Shown in pieces: positions 41,241-50,297 of a stretch of 64,000 nucleotides of DNA (position 1 is the first letter of the stretch; each line of letters begins with the position of its first letter). The stretch is from Lysobacteraceae bacterium (GTDB taxonomy: Bacteria > Pseudomonadota > Gammaproteobacteria > Xanthomonadales > Xanthomonadaceae). The stretch covers positions 62,001 through 126,000 of the forward strand of contig BPKJ01000001.1 in assembly GCA_026005075.1 (NCBI GenBank). The letters run 5' to 3'. The notes under the pieces are model-generated. The model ran no database searches, was not told where the DNA came from, and saw only the letters and a program-made list of their open reading frames with translations. The translations under genes were made by a program, and so were the position numbers.

Positions 41241-42608
41241 TCAGGCGATGCCGAGGCCGGCGATGTCCGCGGTGGCGGGGGGAAGGCCGGCGAGGCGGGC
41301 GAAGCGCTGCCCGCGCTCGGCGTAGTCCCGGAACTCGGGAAAGCTGGGTGCACCGGGCGAGAGCAGCACCGCACCACCGGGGCCGACGGCGCTGGCGGCC
41401 GCGGCGATGGCCTCGGCGAGGTCGGCGATCTCGCTCACGGCGAGTTCGGGGCGCTCCAGGCGCAGGGTCGCGGCGATGCGCGCGCCGTTCTGGCCGCGGC
41501 AGACGGCCAGCACCGGGGGCGGATCGCCCATCCGCGCCGCCACCCCTTCCCAGCCCAGGCCGCGGTCGAAGCCGCCGAGCAGGATCGCGACGCGCCGGCC
41601 GGCGAGGCTGGCCAGTGCGGCCAGGCTGGCCTCCGGGGTGGTGCTGATCGAATCGTCGATGTACTCCACGCCGTCGCGCCAGCCGAGCGAATGCAGGCGA
41701 TGCGGCAGGCCCTGGAACCGGGCCGCGGCCTCGGCCATGGGCCGGGCATCCTCGCCCAGGGCCTCGATCGCGGCAAGGGCGGCGCACAGGTTGAGCCGGT
41801 TGTGCCGGCCCGGCAGGCGCAGCCGGCTTCCCTCGAACACCCGCGCGTCGCCAAGGAACACGTCCTCACCGCGCAGGTGCCAGCCGTCCTCGCGCCCGAA
41901 CCACACCACGCCGGGGAGGGTATCGCCCAACTCGCGCAGGCGCGCATCGGCGTGGTTCAGAACCACCACGCCGGGGCTCGCGCGGGTCACCAGCGCCAGC
42001 TTGTCGGCCACGTAGCGCTCGAAGCTGCCGTGCCAGTCGAGGTGCTCGGGGTAGAGGTTGAGCACCACCGCCACGTCCGGTGCCACCGCATCGCCGGTCT
42101 GGTAGCTGGACAGTTCGATCGCCCAGACCTCCGGCAACTGCGGAGGATCGGCCAGCTCGAGCAGGGGCAGGCCGATGTTGCCGGCAAGACCGACCCGACG
42201 GCCGGCGCCGCGCAGCAGGTGCGCGATCAGGGCGGTGGTGGAGCTCTTGCCCTTGGTGCCGGTCAGGCAGAGCTTGCGGCCGGGCAACTGCTCGGCGAAC
42301 CAGAGCGCGGTGCCGGAGGTGAACTGGGTGCCCCGCGCGGCGGCCTCGGCCAGTTCCGGGCGGTAGGCGGAGATGCCCGGCGACTTGATCACGACCTCGA
42401 AGCCTGCCAGCGCCTCGGCGTCCGGCTCCCCGCGCACGGTCAGCCTCGGGTCGGCCAACGCGGCCGCGGCGGCGTGCTCGGACTCGGGACAGAAGACGGT
42501 CAGCGGCTGATCGGGAAAGCGCGCACGCAAGGCGCGCCACGCCGCGCGGCCCTCGCGGCCGAGGCCCCACAGGGCCACCCGCCTTCCCTCAAGCGCCGAA
42601 AGCCGCAC
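41241..42608 (-). CDS. murD2: MurD2-type UDP-MurNAc-L-Ala:L-glutamate ligase
   Basis: A 455-residue Mur ligase with P-loop GTKGKSSTT, the ELSSYQTGD and NLYPEHLDWHG motifs, and LPGRHNRLNLCAALAA. In Xanthomonas a MurD homologue next to MurL adds L-Glu instead of D-Glu to UDP-MurNAc-L-Ala; the arrangement here is the same. The start is a GTG at 42608 preceded by GGGAG, overlapping the end of murL by 20 bases. L- versus D-Glu preference rests on the neighbour, not on residues I can read. Confidence 0.88.
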   Translation of the reverse strand: MRLSALEGRRVALWGLGREGRAAWRALRARFPDQPLTVFCPESEHAAAAALADPRLTVRGEPDAEALAGFEVVIKSPGISAYRPELAEAAARGTQFTSGTALWFAEQLPGRKLCLTGTKGKSSTTALIAHLLRGAGRRVGLAGNIGLPLLELADPPQLPEVWAIELSSYQTGDAVAPDVAVVLNLYPEHLDWHGSFERYVADKLALVTRASPGVVVLNHADARLRELGDTLPGVVWFGREDGWHLRGEDVFLGDARVFEGSRLRLPGRHNRLNLCAALAAIEALGEDARPMAEAAARFQGLPHRLHSLGWRDGVEYIDDSISTTPEASLAALASLAGRRVAILLGGFDRGLGWEGVAARMGDPPPVLAVCRGQNGARIAATLRLERPELAVSEIADLAEAIAAAASAVGPGGAVLLSPGAPSFPEFRDYAERGQRFARLAGLPPATADIAGLGIA

Positions 42609-43950
42609 GCACTCGCTCCCAGAGCCGGGGCGGGATGGCATGTTCGGAGGCGGGCTCGAGCAGCGGCGCGAGATCGCATTCCGCCGGGTCGAGCTGGGGC
42701 AGGATCTCGCGCGCAAAGCGCGCGACCAGCGCGTCCTCGCGCCAGACCGCAGAGCCGGCGAGGAAGGCCATCGCCGCCCGCGACTCACGGCCCTCGCCGA
42801 CGCATTCGAAGGGCTTGTGGTCGCGGTATTCCATCAAGGCATCGAAGCCCGGAGCCAGGGCCGGCTCGTCGAGCAGGTTGCGACCGAAGATGCCGACCAG
42901 ACGCGGCTTGGACATGAAGGGCGCCAGGGCGAGGAACACGAACTGGCACTTGGGGCAGACGCCGCACCAGCGCCCGGTCGGCCGCTCCGCGAGCAGGTGG
43001 AAGTTGCGGTTGCAGCTGGAAAAGCAGTCGTCGTAGCGCTGGGTACGGGCAAACTGGCGGGCCACCGCCAGCTCGGAAAGCGGCCGCAGCAGCGAGAAAT
43101 AGCCAAGGTCGGCGGCCACCGTGCGTCGCACCTCGGCGGCGAAGGCGCACTCGAAGGCCCAGCCCTTGGACCACTGGTGGTTCACCTCGCCGGTGCCGGG
43201 GATCAGGCTGCCGAAGCTCGCCGAGCGTTCGTTGCTGAACACCACCCAGCCACGGCCGTGCAGCACCGCGGCCAGGACGAGGATGGCCGAGTTGATCGCG
43301 GTGACCGGGATGTGGCCGTTGTAGGCCCCCTGCCGGTTGAACTCGAACAGCTCCGGCGCGAGATGCCGCTCGATGCGCAGCATCGGCAGGCCGGTGCGCT
43401 CGGCGCAGGCGCGGATCAAGGGCGCCTGACCGACCCAGGCCACGGTCTGCTCCACCCCGGCCTGGCGCAGCGCCTCGATGCTGACCAGCGAATCCTTGCC
43501 GCCGCCGATCGCCACCAGTGCCGACTCCGCGAGCTCGAGCCGGCCGGCCGGCGGGCCGGCGTCGCCCGCCGCCGGGAAGTGCAGCCGCCCGCGCAGCGCA
43601 AGCCCGTTGCGATGGGCGAACTCGCCCAGACCGTTCTCGTAGACCTGTTCCAGAAAGCGGGCGGTGGGCGGATCGATCGCCGATGCCTCGATGCGGAGGC
43701 TCGACGGCACCGCAGCCTTGTAGTAGCTCACCCCGGCGATGAGGTGCAGCAGCTGCAGCGCGCGCTCGGCGGCATGCCGGCGCGGCGGATCGAGCACGAA
43801 TGGCGCGCCGGGCACGCGCAGCCGCTCGACCAGTTCCGGGCCGTCGTCGAAGGCATACACCAGTTCGACCTCGCCGGAGGCGACGTCGAGCGCGGCGCGC
43901 ACGAAGCGGAAGCACTCGATGGCCTCCCGCCGGAACCGCCATTCAGCCAT
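42589..43950 (-). CDS. murL: MurL, UDP-MurNAc-L-Ala-L-Glu epimerase
   Basis: A 453-residue protein with an ATP-pyrophosphatase-like loop GGGKDSLVS (149-157) and cysteine-rich segments (DDCFSSCNRNF, RWCGVCPKCQFVF). MurL in Xanthomonas uses ATP to invert the terminal L-Glu of UDP-MurNAc-L-Ala-L-Glu, making D-Glu for peptidoglycan. The match rests on the characteristic sequence, the length, and position between lysAC and murD2. Its ATG overlaps the lysAC stop by 8 bases, so translation is coupled. Confidence 0.88.
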   Translation of the reverse strand: MAEWRFRREAIECFRFVRAALDVASGEVELVYAFDDGPELVERLRVPGAPFVLDPPRRHAAERALQLLHLIAGVSYYKAAVPSSLRIEASAIDPPTARFLEQVYENGLGEFAHRNGLALRGRLHFPAAGDAGPPAGRLELAESALVAIGGGKDSLVSIEALRQAGVEQTVAWVGQAPLIRACAERTGLPMLRIERHLAPELFEFNRQGAYNGHIPVTAINSAILVLAAVLHGRGWVVFSNERSASFGSLIPGTGEVNHQWSKGWAFECAFAAEVRRTVAADLGYFSLLRPLSELAVARQFARTQRYDDCFSSCNRNFHLLAERPTGRWCGVCPKCQFVFLALAPFMSKPRLVGIFGRNLLDEPALAPGFDALMEYRDHKPFECVGEGRESRAAMAFLAGSAVWREDALVARFAREILPQLDPAECDLAPLLEPASEHAIPPRLWERVRAAFGA

Positions 43951-46576
43951 GCCCTGCTCCCTGCTCCACGCCGTCCAGCGCCGTCTCCTCCGGCAAGCCG
44001 CGCAGATTGTAGCGGCTGGCCATCACCGCCCCGTAGGCACCGGTGTGGGTGATGGCCACCACGTCCCCCGGCGCGCTGGTGGCCGGCAGCCGGCGGCGAC
44101 GGCCGAGCACATCGCCGCTCTCGCAGATCGGCCCCACCACCTCGACCGGTGGCCCGGGTGGCTGCCCCAGCCGGGACAGGTTCTCGATCCGGTGCCAGGC
44201 GTTGTAGAGCGCAGGACGCAGCAGGCTGTGCATCCCGGCATCGAGGCCGACCCGGCGCACGCCTGCCTTGTCGACGATCTGGGTGATGCGTGCCAGCAGC
44301 ACGCCGCATTCGGCCACCAGGTAGCGGCCCGGCTCGATCCACAGCCGGTATTGCGGAACGGCCCTCCTGAGTTCGTCAAGCATGGCCGCGTAGGCCGCCA
44401 GGTCGAAGCCCTCGCCGCCCGGCTCGTAGGCAACGCCGAGACCGCCGCCGAGGTCGAGGTGCTCGACGCTGCCGAGCTGCTCGGCCACGGCGACGAGACG
44501 GGCGTGGACCTCGCGCCAGTGTGCTGGCTCGAAGATGCCGCTGCCGATGTGCGCATGCAGGCCGGTGATCCGCGCTCCGGCCGCGCGCGCGGCGGCGAGG
44601 AAGTCGGGCAGGTCCTCGATGGCCAGCCCGAACTTGGCCTCGCGCCCGCCGGTGCGCACCTTCTCGTGATGCCCCTGCCCGAAACCGGGGTCGAGGCGGA
44701 GCAGCAGCGCGCGATCGCGGAAGCGGTCGGGAGCGGCCCGCAGCAGCGCGGCGTTGTCCACGGTGACATGCACGCCCAGCGCCAGCGCCGCGGCGTACTC
44801 GTCGAGGGGCGCAAAGCTCGGCGTGAACAGGATGCGGTCCGGATCGAGCCCCGGCAGCACCGCGCGCAGGTGCTCGATCTCGCCCAGCGAGACGCACTCG
44901 AAGCCGAAGCCTTCCTCGTCCAGCACGCGCAGGATGGCGGGATGCGGATTGGCCTTGATCGCGTAGAAGCGCCGGTCGACCGCGTCGATGGCGGCCAGTT
45001 CGCGCGCACGCTGGCGGACCAGGTCGAGCTGGTAGACGTAGCGCGGCGTGCCGGTCTGGCCGAGGCGGACCAGCGCGGCGGCCTGCCGCTGCCACCACGG
45101 CGGCGCGGCCTCGCCGCCGGCGCGGCGCAGTTCGGCCAGCGTCGGGCCGAAGACCGCGGTCTCCCATACCGGCATCGCGCCGGACTGGACCAGCTGCTCG
45201 TGCAGGTGTGGCAAAAGCCCCTCTTCCAGCGCCTCGTCCACCACGAAGGTGAGGTTGAGGTCGTTGGAGCTTTGCGAGATCAGATGCACACGCTCGCGCC
45301 CGAAGCTCGCCAGCACCGGCGAGAGCCGGTGCAGCAGCGAGCGCATGCCGCGCCCGACCAGGGTGATCGCCGCCGTCGGTGCGATGACCTTGACCCGGCA
45401 GATCGGCTCGAGGTCACGGCACAGGGCGTCGAGCACGTTCGAGGTAACGAGGTTCTCGCTGGGATCCAGCGACACGGTGACGTTGGTCTCGGCCGAGCCG
45501 ATCAGGTCCACGGACAGTCCGTGCTGCTTGAAGATCGCGAACACGTCGGCGAGAAAGCCGACCTGCTGCCACATGCCCACGGTCTCCATGGAGACCAGCA
45601 CGATCCCGCGCCGGGAACTGATCGCCTTGACCCCGGGAACCGCGTCCGCGCCGTGGTCGATCACGGTGCCGGCCAGATCCGGATGCTCGGTGTCGCGGAT
45701 CCACAGCGGCACGCGCGCCTCCCGGCAGGGACCGATGCAGCGGGGATGCAGGACCTTGGCTCCGGTGGTCGCGATCTCCTGGGCCTCGGCATAGTCCAGC
45801 CGAGCCAGCAGACGCGCCTTGGGCACCACCCGGGGGTTGGCACTGAACATGCCGGGAACGTCGGTCCAGATCTCGACCCTCGCCGCCCCCAGCAAGGCGC
45901 CGAAGCACGCGGCCGAGGTGTCCGACCCGCCCCGGCCGAGGATGCAGTCGCCGCCTTCGTCGTCGCGGGCGATGAACCCTTGGGTGATGAGGCAGTCGCC
46001 CTGCGCGGCAAAGCGCTCGCGCCAGCCCGGCTCGGGCTCGATGCGGCAGTTCACCGCCAGCCTCGCGGCCCAGGCGCTCTGGTTGGGAAGCCGCACCGCC
46101 CGCAGCCAGTCGCGCGCATCCACCCAGCCAAGCCCGATGCCCTGGGCATGGAGATAGGCCTGGCCGAGCCGGCTGGAGAGCAGTTCGCCCAGCCCCAGCA
46201 CGCTGGCCTGCCAGGCGAGCCGGGAGGGCCCTTCGGCCTCGGCCCGCGGGTCCGTGCTCAGCGCGTGCAGGCGGGCGAGCAGGTCGCCGATCACCGCCTC
46301 CGCATCGAGTCCGAGTTCCTCGGCGAAGGCCGTGTGCCGTGCCGCGATGGCCGCCGCACGCGCGGCGCGATCGGCGCCGCCGCCGGCGCACAGCTCGCTC
46401 AAGGCGTTGGTCACCCCGGACAGGGCCGAGACGACCACCAGCACGCGGGCGCCTTCGGCCCGGCGCTCGCCAATGCGTTCGCCGATGCGGTCCCAGCGCG
46501 ACCGCGTCGCCACACTGGTGCCGCCGAACTTCAAGACCACCCAGCGCCCGGCCCGGGCGCCTTGCCCTTCGTCCAT
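43943..46576 (-). CDS. lysAC: Bifunctional aspartate kinase / diaminopimelate decarboxylase
   Basis: An 877-residue fusion. The N-terminal aspartate kinase (WVVLKFGGTSVATR, LGRGGSDTSAACF, then ACT-type domains around ETVGMWQQVGFLADV) is followed from about residue 490 by a fold-type III DAP decarboxylase. Its PLP Lys is in FYAIKANPHP, with GLHAHIGSGIF and LWIEPGRYLVAE further on. It thus holds the first and last steps of lysine synthesis. This fusion is known in xanthomonads. It is first in an overlapping operon with murL and murD2, linking the DAP/lysine branch with peptidoglycan precursors. Start ATG 46576. Confidence 0.95.
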   Translation of the reverse strand: MDEGQGARAGRWVVLKFGGTSVATRSRWDRIGERIGERRAEGARVLVVVSALSGVTNALSELCAGGGADRAARAAAIAARHTAFAEELGLDAEAVIGDLLARLHALSTDPRAEAEGPSRLAWQASVLGLGELLSSRLGQAYLHAQGIGLGWVDARDWLRAVRLPNQSAWAARLAVNCRIEPEPGWRERFAAQGDCLITQGFIARDDEGGDCILGRGGSDTSAACFGALLGAARVEIWTDVPGMFSANPRVVPKARLLARLDYAEAQEIATTGAKVLHPRCIGPCREARVPLWIRDTEHPDLAGTVIDHGADAVPGVKAISSRRGIVLVSMETVGMWQQVGFLADVFAIFKQHGLSVDLIGSAETNVTVSLDPSENLVTSNVLDALCRDLEPICRVKVIAPTAAITLVGRGMRSLLHRLSPVLASFGRERVHLISQSSNDLNLTFVVDEALEEGLLPHLHEQLVQSGAMPVWETAVFGPTLAELRRAGGEAAPPWWQRQAAALVRLGQTGTPRYVYQLDLVRQRARELAAIDAVDRRFYAIKANPHPAILRVLDEEGFGFECVSLGEIEHLRAVLPGLDPDRILFTPSFAPLDEYAAALALGVHVTVDNAALLRAAPDRFRDRALLLRLDPGFGQGHHEKVRTGGREAKFGLAIEDLPDFLAAARAAGARITGLHAHIGSGIFEPAHWREVHARLVAVAEQLGSVEHLDLGGGLGVAYEPGGEGFDLAAYAAMLDELRRAVPQYRLWIEPGRYLVAECGVLLARITQIVDKAGVRRVGLDAGMHSLLRPALYNAWHRIENLSRLGQPPGPPVEVVGPICESGDVLGRRRRLPATSAPGDVVAITHTGAYGAVMASRYNLRGLPEETALDGVEQGAGHG

Positions 46577-46727
46577 CGCATGCCTCACTGCCTGCCGCCG
46601 CGCGGCCCTCGCTGCAGCGCAGCATGCCAAAGCCCCCGCCGCGCTGCCACGGTCACCCGTGCGCTCCGCGCGCCCTGCGGCATGCGCTTCGCGCATGGCT
46701 ACATGCCGCCGTCGGCCATAACGCAAC

Positions 46728-46747
46728 GGGGCGCCCGAAGGCGCCCC
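46728..46747. terminator. Stem-loop after the glycine-zipper gene
   Basis: GGGGCGCC pairs with GGCGCCCC around CGAA, 27 bases after the minus-strand stop at 46774. The minus-strand side continues GTTGCGTTAT, a weak T-rich tail. Confidence 0.5.
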
Positions 46748-46773
46748 GCCGTGACTGCCTGACAGCGCCCCGC

Positions 46774-47334
46774 TCAGGGCACGGGCTGCACATCCACCCG
46801 CACCCGCAGGCGGTCGCCGGGGTGGTAGTCGGTGATCGTGGTACGGATCTGCCCGTTGTAGCGGTAGGTCACCTCGTAGCCGCTCACCCTCTCCTCGGGG
46901 TAGTACTCGGTGGCCGTGCGGCAGCGCTGCTCGTAGCGGACGTATTCGCGCCCGCCCTCGTAGTAGCCGCCGTGACGGCGCTGGTCATCGCGCACCACGT
47001 GGTAGCCGAGGAGGGCACCGGCCGCGGTGGCCGCATCACGGCCGCGGCCATGGCCGAACTGGTTGCCGATCACCCCACCCACGATCGCGCCCAGCACCGC
47101 CGGCGCCCGGTCGCGATGCGCCTCGCGGTAGCGCACCGGCTCGCGGTAGCGGACCGGCTCCTGCCAGCACTCCTCCCGCGACACCGGTCGGTCGTAGCGC
47201 TGGATGATGGGGTCCACCCGCAGCACTTCGGCGTAGTCGTATTCAGGGCCGTAGGACCCGCGGTGGCCGGCATGGGCCGCGGTGGCGCTGATCAGGCCCA
47301 CGGCGGCAAGGGCGAACATCGAACTGCGCAGCAT
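46774..47334 (-). CDS. Glycine-zipper 2TM-domain envelope protein
   Basis: A 186-residue protein with signal peptide (SSMFALAAVGLISATAAHA) and an Arg/Tyr/Glu-rich region with a tandem VRYREPVRYREA. The glycine zipper AVLGAIVGGVIGNQFGHGRG and DAATAAGALLGYHV follows, then a conserved C-terminal domain (RCRTATEYYPEERVSGYEVT, YRYNGQIRTTI). The type resembles the Rickettsia 17-kDa antigen group, envelope proteins of unclear function. Confidence 0.85.
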   Translation of the reverse strand: MLRSSMFALAAVGLISATAAHAGHRGSYGPEYDYAEVLRVDPIIQRYDRPVSREECWQEPVRYREPVRYREAHRDRAPAVLGAIVGGVIGNQFGHGRGRDAATAAGALLGYHVVRDDQRRHGGYYEGGREYVRYEQRCRTATEYYPEERVSGYEVTYRYNGQIRTTITDYHPGDRLRVRVDVQPVP

Positions 47335-47396
47335 GTCGGCTTCCTCATGGCGACGCGCGTCGGATCCGCGCAGGTCCGATGCTGGGAATGCCGCGC

Positions 47397-48092
47397 TTAA
47401 TTGCCTGTGAACCTCGACTTCGCGTTCAGCCAGTCGACAGCCTGCCTTGCGACCTCATGCGCGGCCATGCCAAGCAGGGGGGTGAGGTGGCGGCCGGGCA
47501 GCCGCAGCAGACTCGCCCCGAGGCGGTGCGCGAGGGCTGCGCTGAGCTCGACCGGCACATCCTCGTCCGCCTCGCTGGCAAAGACCAGCAGATGGCGGGG
47601 CGGATGGGCGATGTGCACGCCGGCCCGCGCCGCGTTCAGCACCGCCCCCGATTCGTCGCGCCAGTGCCGGAAGGCGTACAGCCGATCACCGGCCGCGCAG
47701 CCTGCCATCGCCTCGACCGTGCCTGCGAAACGTCCCTCGCCCTGCCAGGCCACCCGTTCCGGGTACGGGGCCCGCGCCGGCAGCCGGGCCGCCTCGGGCG
47801 CCGGCGGCAAGGGGTTGACCAGCACCTGCGGGCGCGCATCGCCAGGCACGGCGAGGGCAAGGCAGAGCAGGCCGCCGAGGCTCGCCCCGACCAGGGCGTC
47901 GAAGGATTGCCGGGCGCAGAGCCGCTGCAGCTGGGCGAGGTAGTCCTCGAGCGTGGTCGCCTCCAGGCCCTCCTCCCGTGCGCTCAGGTCGGGCGCGACC
48001 ACCTCCCAGCCCCGGGCCTCGAACACGGCCCGCCAGCGGTTCCATTCCCAGCCGCCGCCACCGGCGCCATGCACCATCAGCGCGCGCGGCAT
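47397..48092 (-). CDS. Small alpha/beta hydrolase
   Basis: A 231-residue cytoplasmic hydrolase: MPRALMVHGAGGGGWEWNRW, nucleophile elbow VGASLGGLLCL, an Asp region VFASEADEDVP, and catalytic His in LPGRHLTP. The substrate is unknown. Start 48092 follows AGGGGGGCG. It is divergent from the dehydratase gene with 65 bases between them. Confidence 0.8.
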   Translation of the reverse strand: MPRALMVHGAGGGGWEWNRWRAVFEARGWEVVAPDLSAREEGLEATTLEDYLAQLQRLCARQSFDALVGASLGGLLCLALAVPGDARPQVLVNPLPPAPEAARLPARAPYPERVAWQGEGRFAGTVEAMAGCAAGDRLYAFRHWRDESGAVLNAARAGVHIAHPPRHLLVFASEADEDVPVELSAALAHRLGASLLRLPGRHLTPLLGMAAHEVARQAVDWLNAKSRFTGN

Positions 48093-48157
48093 CGACGCCC
48101 CCCTGCCTGCCCTCCAGCGCCCGCCGTGTCGCGTACAAGAACTCGCATAATGGCGGC

Positions 48158-49144
48158 ATGCCTGGCCAGGACCCTGCCCTTTTGCCCCCCGAGCACGTGC
48201 CGAGCGCCGAGGAACTGGCCGCGGCGGCCCGGCGCATCGCCCCCTACGCACGGCGCACGCCGGTGCTGCGTTCGGAGTGGATCGACGCGCTCGCCGGCTG
48301 CCACATCCACTTCAAGTGCGAGAACCTGCAACGCGGAGGGGCGTTCAAGTTCCGCGGCGCCTGCAACGCGGTGTTCGCGCTCGAGGCCGATCAGGCAAGG
48401 CGCGGCGTCGTCACCCAGAGCTCCGGCAACCACGGCGCTGCGGTGGCGCTGGCCTGCCGGCTGCGCGGGATTCCCGCCACCGTGGTCGTGCCGCGCAGTG
48501 CGCCGCGCATCAAGCTGAAGGCCATCGAAGGGCACGGCGCCCGCGTGGTGCCCTGCGCGGTCAGCCAGGCCGACCGCGACGCCACCACGCGCAGGGTTCT
48601 CGAGGAAACCGGTGCCAGCTACGTGCACCCGTTCAACGACAGCCGGGTGATCGCCGGGCAAGCCACCGCGACGCTGGAACTGCTGGAGGAGGTCCCCGGG
48701 CTGGACGTGGTCATGGCGCCGGTCTCGGGCGGCGGTCTGCTCTCCGGCGCGGCGCTGGCCGCCCGGCTGCGCGCCCCGGGCATCCGCGTGGTCGGCGCCG
48801 AACCGGAGGGCGCACGCGACGCCCACGACGGGCTGGTCAGCGGCACCCGCATCACCGGTCGCCCCACCGACACCCTCTGCGACGGCCTGCGCGCCGAACT
48901 CGGCCCGCTGCCGTTCCGGATCCTGCGCGAGCAACAGGCCTCCGTCCTGCTGGCCAGCGACGCCGCGACGGTGGCGGCGATGCGCCAGATCTTCGATCAC
49001 CTCAAGCTGGTCGTCGAACCCTCCGCCGCGGTGGCGCTGGCCGCCCTGCTCGCGCACCGCGACGCCTTCGCGGGCCTGCATGTCGGGATGATCCTCAGCG
49101 GCGGCAACCTCGACCTCGACGCCCTGCCCTGGACGACCGGCTAG
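48158..49144 (+). CDS. Threonine/serine dehydratase-like PLP enzyme
   Basis: A 328-residue fold-type II PLP enzyme with the Schiff-base Lys in RGGAFKFRGACNAV, the substrate loop TQSSGNHGAAVA, and the phosphate-binding SGGGLLSG. It lacks the C-terminal ACT domain of biosynthetic IlvA, so it fits catabolic threonine dehydratase or serine racemase. Its stop overlaps that of the convergent threonine aldolase gene in a shared CTAG. Confidence 0.88.
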   Translation: MPGQDPALLPPEHVPSAEELAAAARRIAPYARRTPVLRSEWIDALAGCHIHFKCENLQRGGAFKFRGACNAVFALEADQARRGVVTQSSGNHGAAVALACRLRGIPATVVVPRSAPRIKLKAIEGHGARVVPCAVSQADRDATTRRVLEETGASYVHPFNDSRVIAGQATATLELLEEVPGLDVVMAPVSGGGLLSGAALAARLRAPGIRVVGAEPEGARDAHDGLVSGTRITGRPTDTLCDGLRAELGPLPFRILREQQASVLLASDAATVAAMRQIFDHLKLVVEPSAAVALAALLAHRDAFAGLHVGMILSGGNLDLDALPWTTG

Positions 49145-50193
49145 CGCGCGTCGATGCATTCCCGCACCTGCCGCACGAAATCGTCCACCTGCGCCTCCGT
49201 GGTCGCGAACGAGCAGATCAGGCGCTGCGTCCTCCCGCCGGTGGCATCGCCCGGCGTCACCCACGGATAGAACGTCGCGCCGCGCTCGCGCAGGGCCTCG
49301 GCCACGCCCTCGGGAAAGACCACGAACAGCTCGTTGACCTCGCAGGGGTAGACCTGCCGCAGCCCGGGCAGCGCGCCAAGGCCCGCGGCCAGACGCCGCG
49401 CCATGGCGTTGGCATGGCCGGCGAGCCGCAGCCACAGCCCGTCCTCGAGCAGGGCCTCGAACTGGGCGGCGAGAAAGCGGTACTTGGACCACAGGTGCCC
49501 CGCACGCTTGCGACGGAACGCGAAGTCGCGAGCCAGCGCGGGGTCGAAGAACACCACCGCCTCGGCCGCCATCGCCCCGTTCTTGGTCCCGCCGAAGCAC
49601 AGCACGTCCACCCCCGCGCGCCAGGTCAGGTCGGCCGGATGGCATCCCAGCGCCGCGACCGCGTTGGCGAACCGCGCCCCGTCCATGTGCACCCTCAGCC
49701 CGTGCTCGCGGGCCAGCGCGCAGAGCGCACCGACTTCGTCGGGCGTGTAGACGGTCCCGCATTCGGTGGCCTCGGTGAGCGAAAGGACCGCCGGCGGGCA
49801 GCCGTGCGGGGGGCGCTGCGGAAAGCCGCGCAGCGCCGTCGCCACCGCCTCCGGGTTCAGTTTGCCGGCCGGCGCCTGCACCGGCAGCAGCTTCGCCCCG
49901 CCGGTGAACATTTCCGGCCCGCCGCATTCGTCCATCTGGATGTGCGACTCGGCATGGCAGACCACCATGCCCCATGGCGGGGTCAGCGCCGCGAGCGCGA
50001 GCGCGTTGGCCGCGCCGCCGGTCGCGACGAGAAACACCTCGACCTCGCGACCGAACAGTTCGCCGAAACGCTGCTTCACCGCCGCGGTCAGCGCATCCGC
50101 TCCGTAGGCCGGCGCCCATCCCTCGTTGGCCCGCTGCAGCGCCGCCATCACCGGCGCCGCCACCCCCGCCCAGTTGTCCGAGGCAAACCGCAT
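49141..50193 (-). CDS. Low-specificity threonine aldolase family protein
   Basis: A 350-residue fold-type I PLP enzyme. MRFASDNWAGVAAPVMAALQ and EGWAPAYGAD form the start; the PLP Lys is in LCFGGTKNGAMAAEAV, with HMDGARFANAV before it. It should split threonine or allo-threonine to glycine and acetaldehyde. With the dehydratase and tdh elsewhere in the window, three threonine-degrading enzymes are present. Confidence 0.9.
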   Translation of the reverse strand: MRFASDNWAGVAAPVMAALQRANEGWAPAYGADALTAAVKQRFGELFGREVEVFLVATGGAANALALAALTPPWGMVVCHAESHIQMDECGGPEMFTGGAKLLPVQAPAGKLNPEAVATALRGFPQRPPHGCPPAVLSLTEATECGTVYTPDEVGALCALAREHGLRVHMDGARFANAVAALGCHPADLTWRAGVDVLCFGGTKNGAMAAEAVVFFDPALARDFAFRRKRAGHLWSKYRFLAAQFEALLEDGLWLRLAGHANAMARRLAAGLGALPGLRQVYPCEVNELFVVFPEGVAEALRERGATFYPWVTPGDATGGRTQRLICSFATTEAQVDDFVRQVRECIDAR

Positions 50194-50297
50194 CCGAACA
50201 CTCCTTGTCTGCACGCAAGCCGCAAGCATCGCCCGCGGCGGCGCGGGCACACAAGGGCAGGCCGCGGGGCCTGCCACGCCGGCCCGTGGCGGCCCCC

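Noticed and set aside
43739-46762. 1007-codon plus-strand frame opposite lysAC
   Set aside because: Low-complexity shadow; the minus-strand fused enzyme has complete catalytic motifs.
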